Shown: positions 38,611 through 46,361, counted from the stretch's first letter. The stretch is DNA of 53,212 bases from Haloplasmatales bacterium 4B (GCA_003586005.1 NSKI01000016.1:1-53212), one strand, 5' to 3'. The notes: generated by a model from the sequence alone, not told the origin. Numbers and translations are program-made.

Positions 38611-39255
38611 CTATTCATATTTATTTTTAACGAAAAATAAAAACGATTGTAACTCATTTAATAGATCAACATCGTAAACATATACCCCTCTTGAGACATT
38701 TAAACTCATCGCAGAAAAATTAAAGATTCCTCTAATTCCCGATGTTTCTAATCTTGCAGCAATTTCATTAGCACTTTTAGCTGGTACTGAAAGAATTGCT
38801 ATTCTAATATTGTTTTTTTTAATAGTTTCTTCTAGCTTATCTATATTAATTACATCGACTCCACTAAAAGTTTTTCCTATGACATCATTTGAAATATCAA
38901 ACGCATGTGTAATTTTTATTGGATTCATATGGTTTTGCATTTGTGATTTCATAACATTATATTGTAAGAACGCCTTACCTAGGTTCCCTACTCCGATTAA
39001 TATACACTCTTCAACGTTATTTAAGTCTAAAAAATCGTTAAGAGCACGTAATACTTTATTAACCTCATATCCAAAACCTTGTCTACCTAATTCACCAATA
39101 TAGGAAAAATCACGTCTAATTGTTGCGGGATCAATTTTTAACATGTCACCAAGCTGCGAAGATAATATTCTTTGAATCCCTTGTTCGTGCAAACTTTCGA
39201 AGCAGCGTCGATAAAAAGGTAATCTCTTTACTGTTGCTTTTGGTACTTTTTGCAT
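38611..39255 (-). CDS. rex: Redox-sensing transcriptional repressor Rex
   Basis: 214 residues. The amino-terminal winged helix has KATVKRLPFYRRCFESL and DPATIRRDFSYIGELGRQGF, with GYEV closing the domain. The Rossmann domain has the NAD(H) motif IGVGNLGKAFLQYN, and the carboxy-terminal swap helix ends with the protein. Rex represses fermentation and respiration genes until NADH rises. No clear Rex operator (TTGTGAAN6TTCACAA) was seen in its own promoter region. It is divergent from the ABC-F gene and followed by an envelope-protein gene. Confidence 0.96.
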   Translation of the reverse strand: MQKVPKATVKRLPFYRRCFESLHEQGIQRILSSQLGDMLKIDPATIRRDFSYIGELGRQGFGYEVNKVLRALNDFLDLNNVEECILIGVGNLGKAFLQYNVMKSQMQNHMNPIKITHAFDISNDVIGKTFSGVDVINIDKLEETIKKNNIRIAILSVPAKSANEIAARLETSGIRGIFNFSAMSLNVSRGVYVYDVDLLNELQSFLFFVKNKYE

Positions 39256-39343
39256 TTTTTCACCACCATTTAAATATATTTCCTCTTTTTATTTTAAATA
39301 TAACATTATTCATTTTAAATGTAAATTAAAAAAAAGACTATTT

Positions 39344-39373
39344 TTGACATTTTTCTTAATATTGTAATAATGT
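39344..39373 (+). promoter_or_regulatory. Candidate promoter of the ABC-F gene
   Basis: TTGACA (39344-39349) with TAATGT (39368-39373) after 18 nt. The -10 is weak. Confidence 0.45.
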
Positions 39374-39423
39374 TTAATTTAAAATATTAATAATATATGT
39401 TAAAATGTTAAAAGGTGATTTAA

Positions 39424-41292
39424 ATGAATTTAATCTCAATCAACAATTTAACAAAGAGTTTTAGCTCAACAACAATATTAGATAATATTCAATTTAGCTT
39501 AAATAGTAATGAAAAAATTGCAATTGTGGGACGTAATGGAGCAGGGAAATCGACACTAGCAAAAATAATCTGTGGATATGAACCTTATGATAATGGAAAT
39601 ATATCTATTTCATCAAATATAAAAATCGGCTATTTCTCTCAAGACAGTTTTTTAAATTCTACTGATACAGTGTTAAATGAAATGAAGAAAGTTTTTGCAA
39701 AACAAATCGAAATTCAAAAAGAATTGGAAATTCTCGCAAATAAAATTAACACTAATTATGATGACCAGGTTTTAGATAAATATACCAAAATTTTACAAAT
39801 ATTTGAAGAAATTGGTGGATATACCTTTGAGTATCTTATTGAAACAATGCTTAATAAATTTGGTTTTAAAGAATACTATCAACAAAATATAAATAATTTA
39901 AGTGGTGGACAAAGAACACGCCTAGCACTAGCAAAATTACTTTTAGAAGCACCAGATATTCTAATTCTCGATGAACCAACAAACCACTTAGACTTAGAAA
40001 CTATCGAATATTTAGAAAATTTCTTAAGAATGTATAAGAAAGGGTTAATTATTATTTCCCATGATCGTTATTTTTTAAACCAGATTGTCAATAATGTTTA
40101 CGAAATTGAATTTAGTAAAGGATTTATGTATAAAGGTAATTATGATAATTACTTAAGTAAAAAAGTAGATCGATATAACGAAATGCTAAAACATTATGAG
40201 ATTCAACAAAAAGAGATTAAAAAAGAACAAGAGTTTATTGATAAAAACATTGTAGGTGCAGCTACTTCTTCAAGGGCAAAATCTAGAAGAAAAAAGTTAG
40301 AAAAATTAAAAATATTGGAAAATCCTAAAATAGATAACAAAAGTATAAATGTTAACTTTGGTTTCAACAAAAACACAGGTAATATTGTCTTAAATGTCGA
40401 AGACTTAGCAATAGGATATAATAAACCATTTTTAGCAAATATTAATTTTTTAATAAAAAAGCAGGAAAAAGTAGCAATTTTAGGTCCAAATGGAATTGGA
40501 AAATCAACACTTTTAAAGACAATTAATAAATTGATAAATCCATTTTCTGGAAATATTAAATATGGTGCTGGAGTTAATATCGCCTATTTTGATCAGGACT
40601 TAGCAATGCTAAATTCGAAAAAAACCGTTTTAGATGAACTATGGGATGAAAATAGACAAATGCTTGAAAAAGATGCTCGAAATGTCTTAGGTTCATTTTT
40701 ATTTACAGGAGATGATGTTTATAAAATTGTCTCTGAATTATCAGGTGGAGAAAAAGTTAGACTGGCTTTATCAAAATTAATGCTAGAAAAGGCTAATTTT
40801 CTTATTCTAGATGAGGTTACAAATCATTTAGATATTTCAAGTAAAGAAGTATTAGAAAGAGCTCTAATTAATTTCAATGGAACCATTATATTTGTGTCAC
40901 ATGATCGTTATTTCATAAATAAAGTTGCTTCAAGAATTATTGAAATTACAGAAACTGAAGTTACAGAATATATTGGTGATTATGCCTACTATTTAGAAAA
41001 AAAACAAGAGAAGACGATTAAAAATAAAGAGAAAAAAATAGCTCAAACAAACGCTTATTTAGAACAAAAGATGCAAAAAAGTGAACAAAGAAAACAACAA
41101 AAGCAAATTTCTCAACTTGAATCTGACATTGATCAATTAGAAACAGAAATTAATGAATTAAAAGCATTGCAACATACTGAAGCAGTTTATACTGATTATA
41201 TAAAAGCTCAGGAACTAGAAAAAAAAATTCAGGATAAACAACATTTATTAGACAAAAAACTCAACTTATGGACAGAATTAATAGATGAATAA
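39424..41292 (+). CDS. ABC-F ribosome-associated ATPase
   Basis: 622 residues with two ABC domains and no membrane segments, the ABC-F layout. Domain 1: Walker A GRNGAGKST, signature LSGGQRTRLALAKLLL, Walker B LILDEPTNHLD. Domain 2: GPNGIGKST, LSGGEKVRLALSKLML and LILDEVTNHLD. A charged linker (about residues 240-310) is the ribosomal P-site-tRNA interaction motif region, and a carboxy-terminal Gln/Lys-rich coiled coil spans about 525-620. Such factors rescue or fine-tune stalled ribosomes. The layout with a carboxy coiled coil resembles YdiF/Uup types; the subtype is not certain. AAGGTGAT precedes the ATG. Confidence 0.93.
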   Translation: MNLISINNLTKSFSSTTILDNIQFSLNSNEKIAIVGRNGAGKSTLAKIICGYEPYDNGNISISSNIKIGYFSQDSFLNSTDTVLNEMKKVFAKQIEIQKELEILANKINTNYDDQVLDKYTKILQIFEEIGGYTFEYLIETMLNKFGFKEYYQQNINNLSGGQRTRLALAKLLLEAPDILILDEPTNHLDLETIEYLENFLRMYKKGLIIISHDRYFLNQIVNNVYEIEFSKGFMYKGNYDNYLSKKVDRYNEMLKHYEIQQKEIKKEQEFIDKNIVGAATSSRAKSRRKKLEKLKILENPKIDNKSINVNFGFNKNTGNIVLNVEDLAIGYNKPFLANINFLIKKQEKVAILGPNGIGKSTLLKTINKLINPFSGNIKYGAGVNIAYFDQDLAMLNSKKTVLDELWDENRQMLEKDARNVLGSFLFTGDDVYKIVSELSGGEKVRLALSKLMLEKANFLILDEVTNHLDISSKEVLERALINFNGTIIFVSHDRYFINKVASRIIEITETEVTEYIGDYAYYLEKKQEKTIKNKEKKIAQTNAYLEQKMQKSEQRKQQKQISQLESDIDQLETEINELKALQHTEAVYTDYIKAQELEKKIQDKQHLLDKKLNLWTELIDE

Positions 41293-41309
41293 AGGATTAT
41301 AATTATTAT

Positions 41310-42080
41310 CTATAAATTAAAAAATAACTCATATTTTTTACCAATAGCCTTAAAACCACATTTTTTGTACATTTCTTTTGCTGTATCATTATCATCAGTA
41401 ACAACATATGCAGTGTCTACTTTCTGTATTTCTGCTTCTTTTAAGAAATGAAACAACATTTGACTGCCAAATCCCTTTCTTTGATAATCACTTAGTACAT
41501 CAAAATCTTCAATTTTTGCCATATTTAAGTTTTTGTCGATCATCATTTCACATGTACCTACTGCTTTTCCTTCAAAGAAACAAACATAAAAATTAATTTT
41601 TGAATTAGTTTGTTGATATATTTCAACTTTGCGTTTTATTCTATCATATACAAAATCTCCCATTCCAAAAATATTTGCAGCTATATCAGCTTCAATACCA
41701 GCATCAATTATTGTTTTTGTATTTGCTATGTTTACAATTCCTTTATCATTTCCATTGATATTTTTATAATTTTTTGTAGCTATATCCATAATAAGAAAGG
41801 TATTATAGTCCGGTTTTATTGGAAATTTATCAATAACTTTGTTTGAAATTGGAAATTCTGTTTCAATTCGCAAAAATGCCTTACCTTCATTTTTTCTTTT
41901 ATTAATCTCAGCAATAATTTTTTCATAAAGCTCAAAATCCTCCTTAATCAATGTGAAGTTAGTGGTATACATACCAGGAAGATTATCGTCTTTATATCTG
42001 ATTAAATTCTCTATTTTGCTTATTTCACAAAAATGTAGCGAATATTCATTTTCCATTATGAAATATTTTTTTAAATCCAT
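41310..42080 (-). CDS. GNAT-family N-acetyltransferase
   Basis: 256 residues. The carboxy half is a GNAT domain: CFFEGKAVGTCEMMIDKNLNMAKIED, then the acetyl-CoA loop VLSDYQRKGFGSQMLFHF (Q/RxxGxG/A form) and MYKKCGFKAIGKKYELFF. The amino half (about 120 residues) is less conserved. AGGAGGT precedes the ATG. It is the last gene of iadA-nucleotidase-GNAT on the minus strand, 14 nt after the nucleotidase gene. Substrate unknown. Confidence 0.88.
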   Translation of the reverse strand: MDLKKYFIMENEYSLHFCEISKIENLIRYKDDNLPGMYTTNFTLIKEDFELYEKIIAEINKRKNEGKAFLRIETEFPISNKVIDKFPIKPDYNTFLIMDIATKNYKNINGNDKGIVNIANTKTIIDAGIEADIAANIFGMGDFVYDRIKRKVEIYQQTNSKINFYVCFFEGKAVGTCEMMIDKNLNMAKIEDFDVLSDYQRKGFGSQMLFHFLKEAEIQKVDTAYVVTDDNDTAKEMYKKCGFKAIGKKYELFFNL

Positions 42081-42094
42081 TATCTATTTACCTC

Positions 42095-43024
42095 CTACTC
42101 TTCTTTTTCTTCAAATAAATTTATTTGCTTTGATAGGTTTTTATATGGAACTCTAGCAGAAGGAACAAAATCAGCTGAATATTTTAAATGAGCATCTTGA
42201 TCGTCAAAGAAAATATCTGCTCCAAATGCTTTTAATATCTCAGCTTTCCTAATTCCACCTAAAAAAAACATCTCATCTATCTTTACATCCCATGCTTGAA
42301 GAGTCCTAATTACTCTTTCATGTGCTGGGCTCGATCTAGCGGTTACGAGTGCTGTTCTTATTGGAACTTCTCCCTTATTAAATTCTTTTTGAATTTGTGC
42401 GATTGATTTTAAAAATTTAGCAAATGGACCTTCAGGAAGTGGTTTTAAAGCATTCCTTTTTTCATGTATAGTAAAAGCTTCTAATCCTTCTTTTTGATAT
42501 ATACGCTCCGATTCATCTGAAAATAATACAGCATCCCCATCAAAAGCAATTCTAATTTGGCTGTTTTCAACATTATCGTAATTATGGTTATAAATTAAGC
42601 CAGCAGCAATATTGCCATTTATTGCATCTTGAACATCAATTACATTAGTTGATAAAAATAAATTAACATTAAAGGCCTTGGCATAAGGCTTTAAAGGCAT
42701 CCCGCTAGTTAATGCTGCCCGTGATATATTTAAACCGTGATGTTCAATTGAATTAAAGAAACGCATGCTAGTTTCAGCACTATTACGACTCATAATAATA
42801 ACATCTACAAGCCTTTTGTTAGGAATTAACTGATTTAGATTCAATAAATTTTTTATTAATCTAAACCCTGGACCAGGATTTAAGATATCTTTTTCGTGGT
42901 CAATTTGGTATTTAATATATTCATCTAGTCCTTTATTTTTAAATATCTTTTCCTCAAGTTCCAGATCAAACAAAGCACTTGATGAAACACCAACAACTAA
43001 ATAACTTGATAACTCATAAGCCAT
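42095..43024 (-). CDS. Cytosolic-type 5'-nucleotidase (PF06189)
   Basis: 309 residues resembling the NT5C1A-like 5'-nucleotidase family. It has a HAD-like core with VGVSSSALFDL near residue 11, IMSRNSAETSMRFFNSIE, IAFDGDAVLFSDESE, VTARSSPAHERVIRTL and FLGGIRKAEIL with FFDDQDAHL. It should dephosphorylate nucleoside 5'-monophosphates, often AMP or IMP. A GGGAG site precedes the ATG. It lies between iadA (24 nt) and the GNAT gene, so the three form one unit. Confidence 0.9.
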   Translation of the reverse strand: MAYELSSYLVVGVSSSALFDLELEEKIFKNKGLDEYIKYQIDHEKDILNPGPGFRLIKNLLNLNQLIPNKRLVDVIIMSRNSAETSMRFFNSIEHHGLNISRAALTSGMPLKPYAKAFNVNLFLSTNVIDVQDAINGNIAAGLIYNHNYDNVENSQIRIAFDGDAVLFSDESERIYQKEGLEAFTIHEKRNALKPLPEGPFAKFLKSIAQIQKEFNKGEVPIRTALVTARSSPAHERVIRTLQAWDVKIDEMFFLGGIRKAEILKAFGADIFFDDQDAHLKYSADFVPSARVPYKNLSKQINLFEEKEE

Positions 43025-43048
43025 AACATAACTCCCATTTTAATAAAT

Positions 43049-44185
43049 TTATATTTCAAAAGTCCCATTAACAACAATTTCTTTATTTAACATCATTATT
43101 TTACCTTGTGAAATTACTGAATTTAAGTTAAAATCATTATCTAATATTAATATATCCGCATCATAATTTGTGTTTAAATAACCCTTTTGCTTGTTTAACA
43201 TTAAAGCATTAGCAACGTTACTAGTACCAAACTTAATTACATCTTCAATTTTTTCGCCATTTTCTATTAAAAACTTCATACTATTTAGCACTCCATCACT
43301 TCTTGAGACTCCTAGTTCAAGCAGTTTTCCAAATTCATCATTTTTGGACCAACTTCCATTTCCATCAGAACTGAATGTAACACGGTCTATTGCTTGCTCC
43401 ATCGCTTTAATTTTTTGTATATCTACTATTAGTTTATCTAGTGAAGAGCCCACTGTTAAATCAATAGTCCCACCTTTTTCTAGATATAATAGAGCCTGTG
43501 CAAATAATTCTTGATTACGATTAACATGAGTAGGTCTGAAATGATTAATCGGAATGCTAGTTTCATCAATAATATCAAAAATCATATTAAGTCTTGGAAA
43601 GTCATCACCTAGATGTAAAGCTATAATTCCTGCTTTAGATGCAACCATACTTGAAACTCTAACCTCTGATGCTAGTTTTTTAAGCTCAGCCTTTGTAATA
43701 TGTGATTCTCTATGGTCTGAAATAGCCAGCTTAACCCCTATAACTTCTTCGATAAAGGCAATATCTTTATCGACATGGCCTGTAATAGTTGGTGACGGAT
43801 AATGATAACCACCTGTAAGGCAAAAGGCTGACACCCCCTCGTTTTTTAGTGCTTTAGTTTTTGCGACTAAATTTTCAACACTACGAGTCAGAGAATCTGT
43901 GCCTAAAAGTCCAACAACTGTTGTAACTCCACCAATCAGCAAGTCTGATAATTTAACTTCAGGTGTTCTAGTATGAAAACCGCCTTCACCTCCACCACCA
44001 GTTACATGTATATGTTGGTCAATAATTCCTGGAATCGCTATATATCCTTCAAAATCAAGTGTTAATGCATCTGAAAAATCGATATGTTCAGCGATTTTTA
44101 CTATTTTGTTATTACAAATTAATATATCTTGTTTCCCAATTAATTTCGGATTATAAACAGTTGCATTTTTAATTAATTTAAACAC
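43049..44185 (-). CDS. iadA: Isoaspartyl dipeptidase (beta-aspartyl peptidase)
   Basis: 378-residue amidohydrolase. Metal ligands and substrate loop are in DQHIHVTGGGGEGGFHTRTP near residues 55-75, a signature of IadA. Further His residues (HYHYP-type and NHFRPTHVNRN) and the catalytic Asp in TFSSDGNGSWSK complete the binuclear site. It degrades beta-Asp dipeptides from damaged proteins. The start is GTG at 44185 with AGGTGAT 5 nt upstream. First gene of a three-gene run; a promoter was not clearly resolved. Confidence 0.95.
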   Translation of the reverse strand: MFKLIKNATVYNPKLIGKQDILICNNKIVKIAEHIDFSDALTLDFEGYIAIPGIIDQHIHVTGGGGEGGFHTRTPEVKLSDLLIGGVTTVVGLLGTDSLTRSVENLVAKTKALKNEGVSAFCLTGGYHYPSPTITGHVDKDIAFIEEVIGVKLAISDHRESHITKAELKKLASEVRVSSMVASKAGIIALHLGDDFPRLNMIFDIIDETSIPINHFRPTHVNRNQELFAQALLYLEKGGTIDLTVGSSLDKLIVDIQKIKAMEQAIDRVTFSSDGNGSWSKNDEFGKLLELGVSRSDGVLNSMKFLIENGEKIEDVIKFGTSNVANALMLNKQKGYLNTNYDADILILDNDFNLNSVISQGKIMMLNKEIVVNGTFEI

Positions 44186-44517
44186 TATATCACCTCAATA
44201 TAAGACAATTATACCATATGCAAATTAAATATTTAAATTATTTTATAATTCTACCTTTTTTGCGTATATAATAGTAGCAAATTATAACTTTTTTCGCTAT
44301 AATTAATTTGGGATAATAAATCCTAAAAAGTTACCCTAAAATAACTCGAAAAATGTCCTGAACATGACTATAAAACTGTTCTTTTTATATAAATATCATA
44401 ATCTATTTCATTTTTCTACCAATCTGTAAACATACTCACTATTTTTCTGAGGAACCAATCCTCAATGTCCTTATGGTAACCATTAAATCTTTTTTCATTA
44501 TATAAAAGAGAAAATAT
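44186..44517. other. Gene-poor stretch with possible decayed coding sequence
   Basis: No intact gene. On the minus strand 44490-44416 can be read as RFNGYHKDIEDWFLRKI followed by VSMFTDW and a stop, protein-like in composition but unidentified, with stops and frameshifts on both sides. A second frame has ATGAAAAAA at about 44499 giving only 19 codons without a ribosome-binding site. This may be the residue of a lost gene at the edge of the accessory island. Confidence 0.3.
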
Positions 44518-44541
44518 CACAAAAGGAGCCTAATGCTCCTT
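44518..44541 (-). terminator. Terminator overlapping the stop of the 45-residue gene
   Basis: AAGGAGC (44523-44529) pairs with GCTCCTT (44535-44541); on the minus strand TTTTG follows. Confidence 0.75.
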
Positions 44542-44667
44542 CAAATTTGTGTCGCCTTCAAGTTTTTTTTCATAGGCAATTAAAATATACTTGTTCCCTA
44601 ATTTATCTTCTAATTGCTGTATTAATTCTAGCTCATCGGATTTCAATTTTGATACATTATAATTCAT
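44530..44667 (-). CDS. Small conserved-looking protein (45 residues)
   Basis: Frame of 45 codons from ATG 44667 to TAG, with AAGGAGG 5 nt before the start, and a terminator at its stop, so it forms a complete small transcription unit. The sequence begins MNYNVSKLKSDELELIQQLE and continues with a segment ending YILIAYEKK. It resembles short Firmicutes proteins with a 'LEEELG...LIAYEK' pattern of unknown role. Predicted soluble, one amphipathic helix plus a strand. It stands alone in the gap between iadA and the c-di-AMP riboswitch unit. Confidence 0.7.
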   Translation of the reverse strand: MNYNVSKLKSDELELIQQLEDKLGNKYILIAYEKKLEGDTNLKEH

Positions 44668-45024
44668 AGCAACCTCCTTAGGTAATAGTATGCCAAAAAA
44701 GAGCTAAATTTAAACAGTATTTTTATTATAGAAAGGTTTATAAATTTAAAATTAATGAAGCAACAGTTTTAGGTCCAGATGAATTGATTGATGCAATCTA
44801 GTGCATAAAATATTTACAATTGTAAATATAACCAAGTTATAAACGACTATATAAAATGTTTCGTATAGTTAACAAAAAAAACAGAATAAAACTCTGTAAT
44901 TAATATTGCTATTTAAATATTTTTTTACAGATAAAAGCAAATTGTATAAGTATTCCTGTTATCCAAAACTCATTAATAAAATTAACAGTGGTCTTTATTA
45001 GTTTATTTATATCAAAAAACTCAA
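44668..45024. other. Gene-poor stretch with a coding fragment and a palindrome
   Basis: No intact gene. On + from about 44740 a frame reads RKVYKFKINEATVLGPDEL and ends at TAG (about 44800), without start or ribosome-binding site; it may be a gene remnant. TATTTACAATTGTAAATA (44811-44828) is an 18-bp perfect palindrome containing TACAATTGTA, the TACAnnTGTA form bound by CopY/BlaI-type repressors, but no such gene is near. Confidence 0.35.
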
Positions 45025-45055
45025 AAAAAAGGTTCAGAAATTTCAAACCTTTTTT
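45025..45055. terminator. Terminator of the riboswitch-nucleotidyltransferase unit
   Basis: AAAAAAGGTT (45025-45034) pairs with AACCTTTTTT (45046-45055). It lies 7 nt after the zinc-ribbon stop on the minus strand. Confidence 0.8.
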
Positions 45056-45061
45056 AAAAAT

Positions 45062-45265
45062 TTAATTAATTTTCTTAAATCTTTTACAACCACAGTTTTT
45101 AACTAATTTATATTCCAAACTTGGTTTGCTAACCTCGATAGTGTTACCACATTCACACAAACACAGATAGTGTTTTGTATCATGTTTACTTACATTTGAA
45201 ATACGTTTTTCACCAGTATATTCAATAACTGTTAATGATCCAAATGTTTTTCCAATAAGCATCAT
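45062..45265 (-). CDS. Small phage-type zinc-ribbon protein
   Basis: 67 residues. The pattern IGKTFGSLTVIEYTGEK, then CLCECGNTIEV and a final NCGCKRFKK, matches the 'G-x-x-FG-x-LTV' zinc-binding module common in phage and mobile-element proteins, where it often precedes HNH or AP2 domains. Here it stands alone with four or five Cys (CLCEC and CGC) as likely zinc ligands. GAGGAG precedes the tandem ATG start. It follows the nucleotidyltransferase by 50 nt and is followed by a terminator, so it probably belongs to the same transcript. Function unknown. Confidence 0.75.
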   Translation of the reverse strand: MMLIGKTFGSLTVIEYTGEKRISNVSKHDTKHYLCLCECGNTIEVSKPSLEYKLVKNCGCKRFKKIN

Positions 45266-45315
45266 TGATCAGCTCCTCAAATTAGTATTTGATAAATATA
45301 CAAAATTATACATAT

Positions 45316-46092
45316 TTAAACAAAGGGTATTAACTTAGATAATTTAGCCAAAGCTCGGTCCATTGACTGCTCATTTTTTATCTTAGCGATTTCTAACTTC
45401 AAATTTAATACTTTCAGTTTTTCTTGTTCATCAAGATCATTTACTGGAAGGCTTTCAACTGCACAATAAAAATAATCAATCAGAGTCTCCGATTCCTTAT
45501 AATCAATAAACGTTAGATGATTTTCTAAAAGATAAGGACTATATGGGTAATTATTTACAACATTCCAATATTTAATAACACGTAACAAGGGAATTATACT
45601 CTCATTATGATCAGAATTAAATTTTATTAAGTATTCATTTAAATTGTTTGGTACGGTTGCCACCCATTCAGTTTGCTCTTTGTACATAGATGGAATCTTA
45701 TAATTAATAAAATATTTCTCATCTTTGTAAGCGGGTATTAATTCAATATATATTCCGTTCAATTCCACAATACAAGTTGGCTGAGATTGAATGATATTTT
45801 CCGATTGAAAATTTTGAACAACAAAATCAGTTAGTTTTTTTAAAATCAAACTTGAATTTTCAATACTTCCTTGTTTGAAAACAATTAAATAATCAATATC
45901 AGAAAATTTATCGATTGCATGTGGTAGATATGTACTACGCATATAAGACCCAAAACAAAAATGCTCAGAAACACCACTTAAATGGTTGTTAATTTTTTTT
46001 TGCAAGTCATTTAAGGATGTTTTAATATTATCATTTTCAGCAACAGAAATAATTAATTGCTGAGACAGTTTTTCCAAATAACTATTTAACAC
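45316..46092 (-). CDS. CD-NTase-like (cGAS/OAS-fold) nucleotidyltransferase
   Basis: 258 residues with a polymerase-beta-type nucleotidyltransferase core: FGSYMRSTYLP (G48, S49), the metal-binding pair D65 and D67 in KFSDIDYLIVF, and a third acid E117 in IYIELIPAY. A helical carboxy part carries LLRVIKYWNVV, like the OAS/CD-NTase carboxy domain. In bacteria such enzymes make cyclic oligonucleotides in CBASS anti-phage systems, though other nucleotidyl transfers are possible. The active site looks intact. It starts with GTG, with AAAGGAGG 7 nt upstream. Unusually it lies directly behind a c-di-AMP riboswitch and has no recognisable effector neighbour. Confidence 0.85.
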   Translation of the reverse strand: MLNSYLEKLSQQLIISVAENDNIKTSLNDLQKKINNHLSGVSEHFCFGSYMRSTYLPHAIDKFSDIDYLIVFKQGSIENSSLILKKLTDFVVQNFQSENIIQSQPTCIVELNGIYIELIPAYKDEKYFINYKIPSMYKEQTEWVATVPNNLNEYLIKFNSDHNESIIPLLRVIKYWNVVNNYPYSPYLLENHLTFIDYKESETLIDYFYCAVESLPVNDLDEQEKLKVLNLKLEIAKIKNEQSMDRALAKLSKLIPFV

Positions 46093-46107
46093 TGTATGAC
46101 CTCCTTT

Positions 46108-46206
46108 TTACTTTCTAAAAAAATAAAAAAACCATAGAGAGACTATGGTTAGTAATAATATCAAAAAAGACACAAATAAGTTGTGATAAATTGTTGTGAA
46201 AACCAT
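46108..46206 (-). CDS. Possible 32-residue membrane peptide behind the riboswitch
   Basis: An ATG frame starting 4 nt after GAGGGAG, the sequence that closes the riboswitch aptamer, encodes MVFTTIYHNLF, a hydrophobic helix (about residues 12-30) and a final RK. The frame runs through the terminator hairpin, and its TAA is followed at once by the ribosome-binding site of the nucleotidyltransferase gene. It could be a real one-helix membrane protein, a leader peptide whose translation affects termination, or chance in T-rich DNA. No family is recognised. Confidence 0.4.
   Translation of the reverse strand: MVFTTIYHNLFVSFLILLLTIVSLWFFYFFRK
46120..46150 (-). terminator. Expression-platform terminator of the c-di-AMP riboswitch
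   Basis: On the minus strand AACCATAG (46150-46143), loop TCTCT, CTATGGTT (46137-46130), then TTTTTTATTT. An alternative helix is possible in which GAGGGA and ATGGTT just after the aptamer pair with TCTCTC and AACCAT, which would undo the terminator. Confidence 0.88.
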
Positions 46207-46209
46207 TTT

Positions 46210-46328
46210 TCTCCCTCAACGCTTACGAAGTTAGCTGCCGGGCTCGGTTTGAAAGAGTTAACCTATTCTTTAAAAGAAATTCGCCCCAAAAATGGGTCCT
46301 CCGTTTCAATAAGTGAATTCAGCGTTTT
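46210..46328 (-). ncRNA. c-di-AMP riboswitch (ydaO/yuaA class)
   Basis: On the minus strand the aptamer opens with AACGCT (46326-46321). It continues with GGAGGACCCA, TTGGGGCGAATT, GGTTAAC and CCGAGCCCGGCAGC, and closes with AGCTAACTTCGTAAGCGTTG, whose AGCGTT (46223-46218) pairs with AACGCT as P1. These are the conserved blocks of the ydaO/yuaA family, which binds c-di-AMP and usually turns expression off. Typical targets are potassium transport and wall-remodelling genes. Here the first full gene downstream is a CD-NTase-like enzyme. Confidence 0.95.
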
Positions 46329-46332
46329 GTAT

Positions 46333-46361
46333 ATTATAACATTATAATTGCATAAATGCAA
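46333..46361 (-). promoter_or_regulatory. Promoter of the riboswitch transcript
   Basis: On the minus strand TTGCAT (46361-46356), 17 nt, TATAAT (46338-46333). The predicted start is at or next to the first P1 base of the aptamer. Confidence 0.8.

Noticed and set aside
44416-44499. Transposase pseudogene upstream of the 45-residue gene
   Set aside because: The fragment looks protein-like but matches no transposase motif I can recognise, and no terminal inverted repeats or target duplications are visible.
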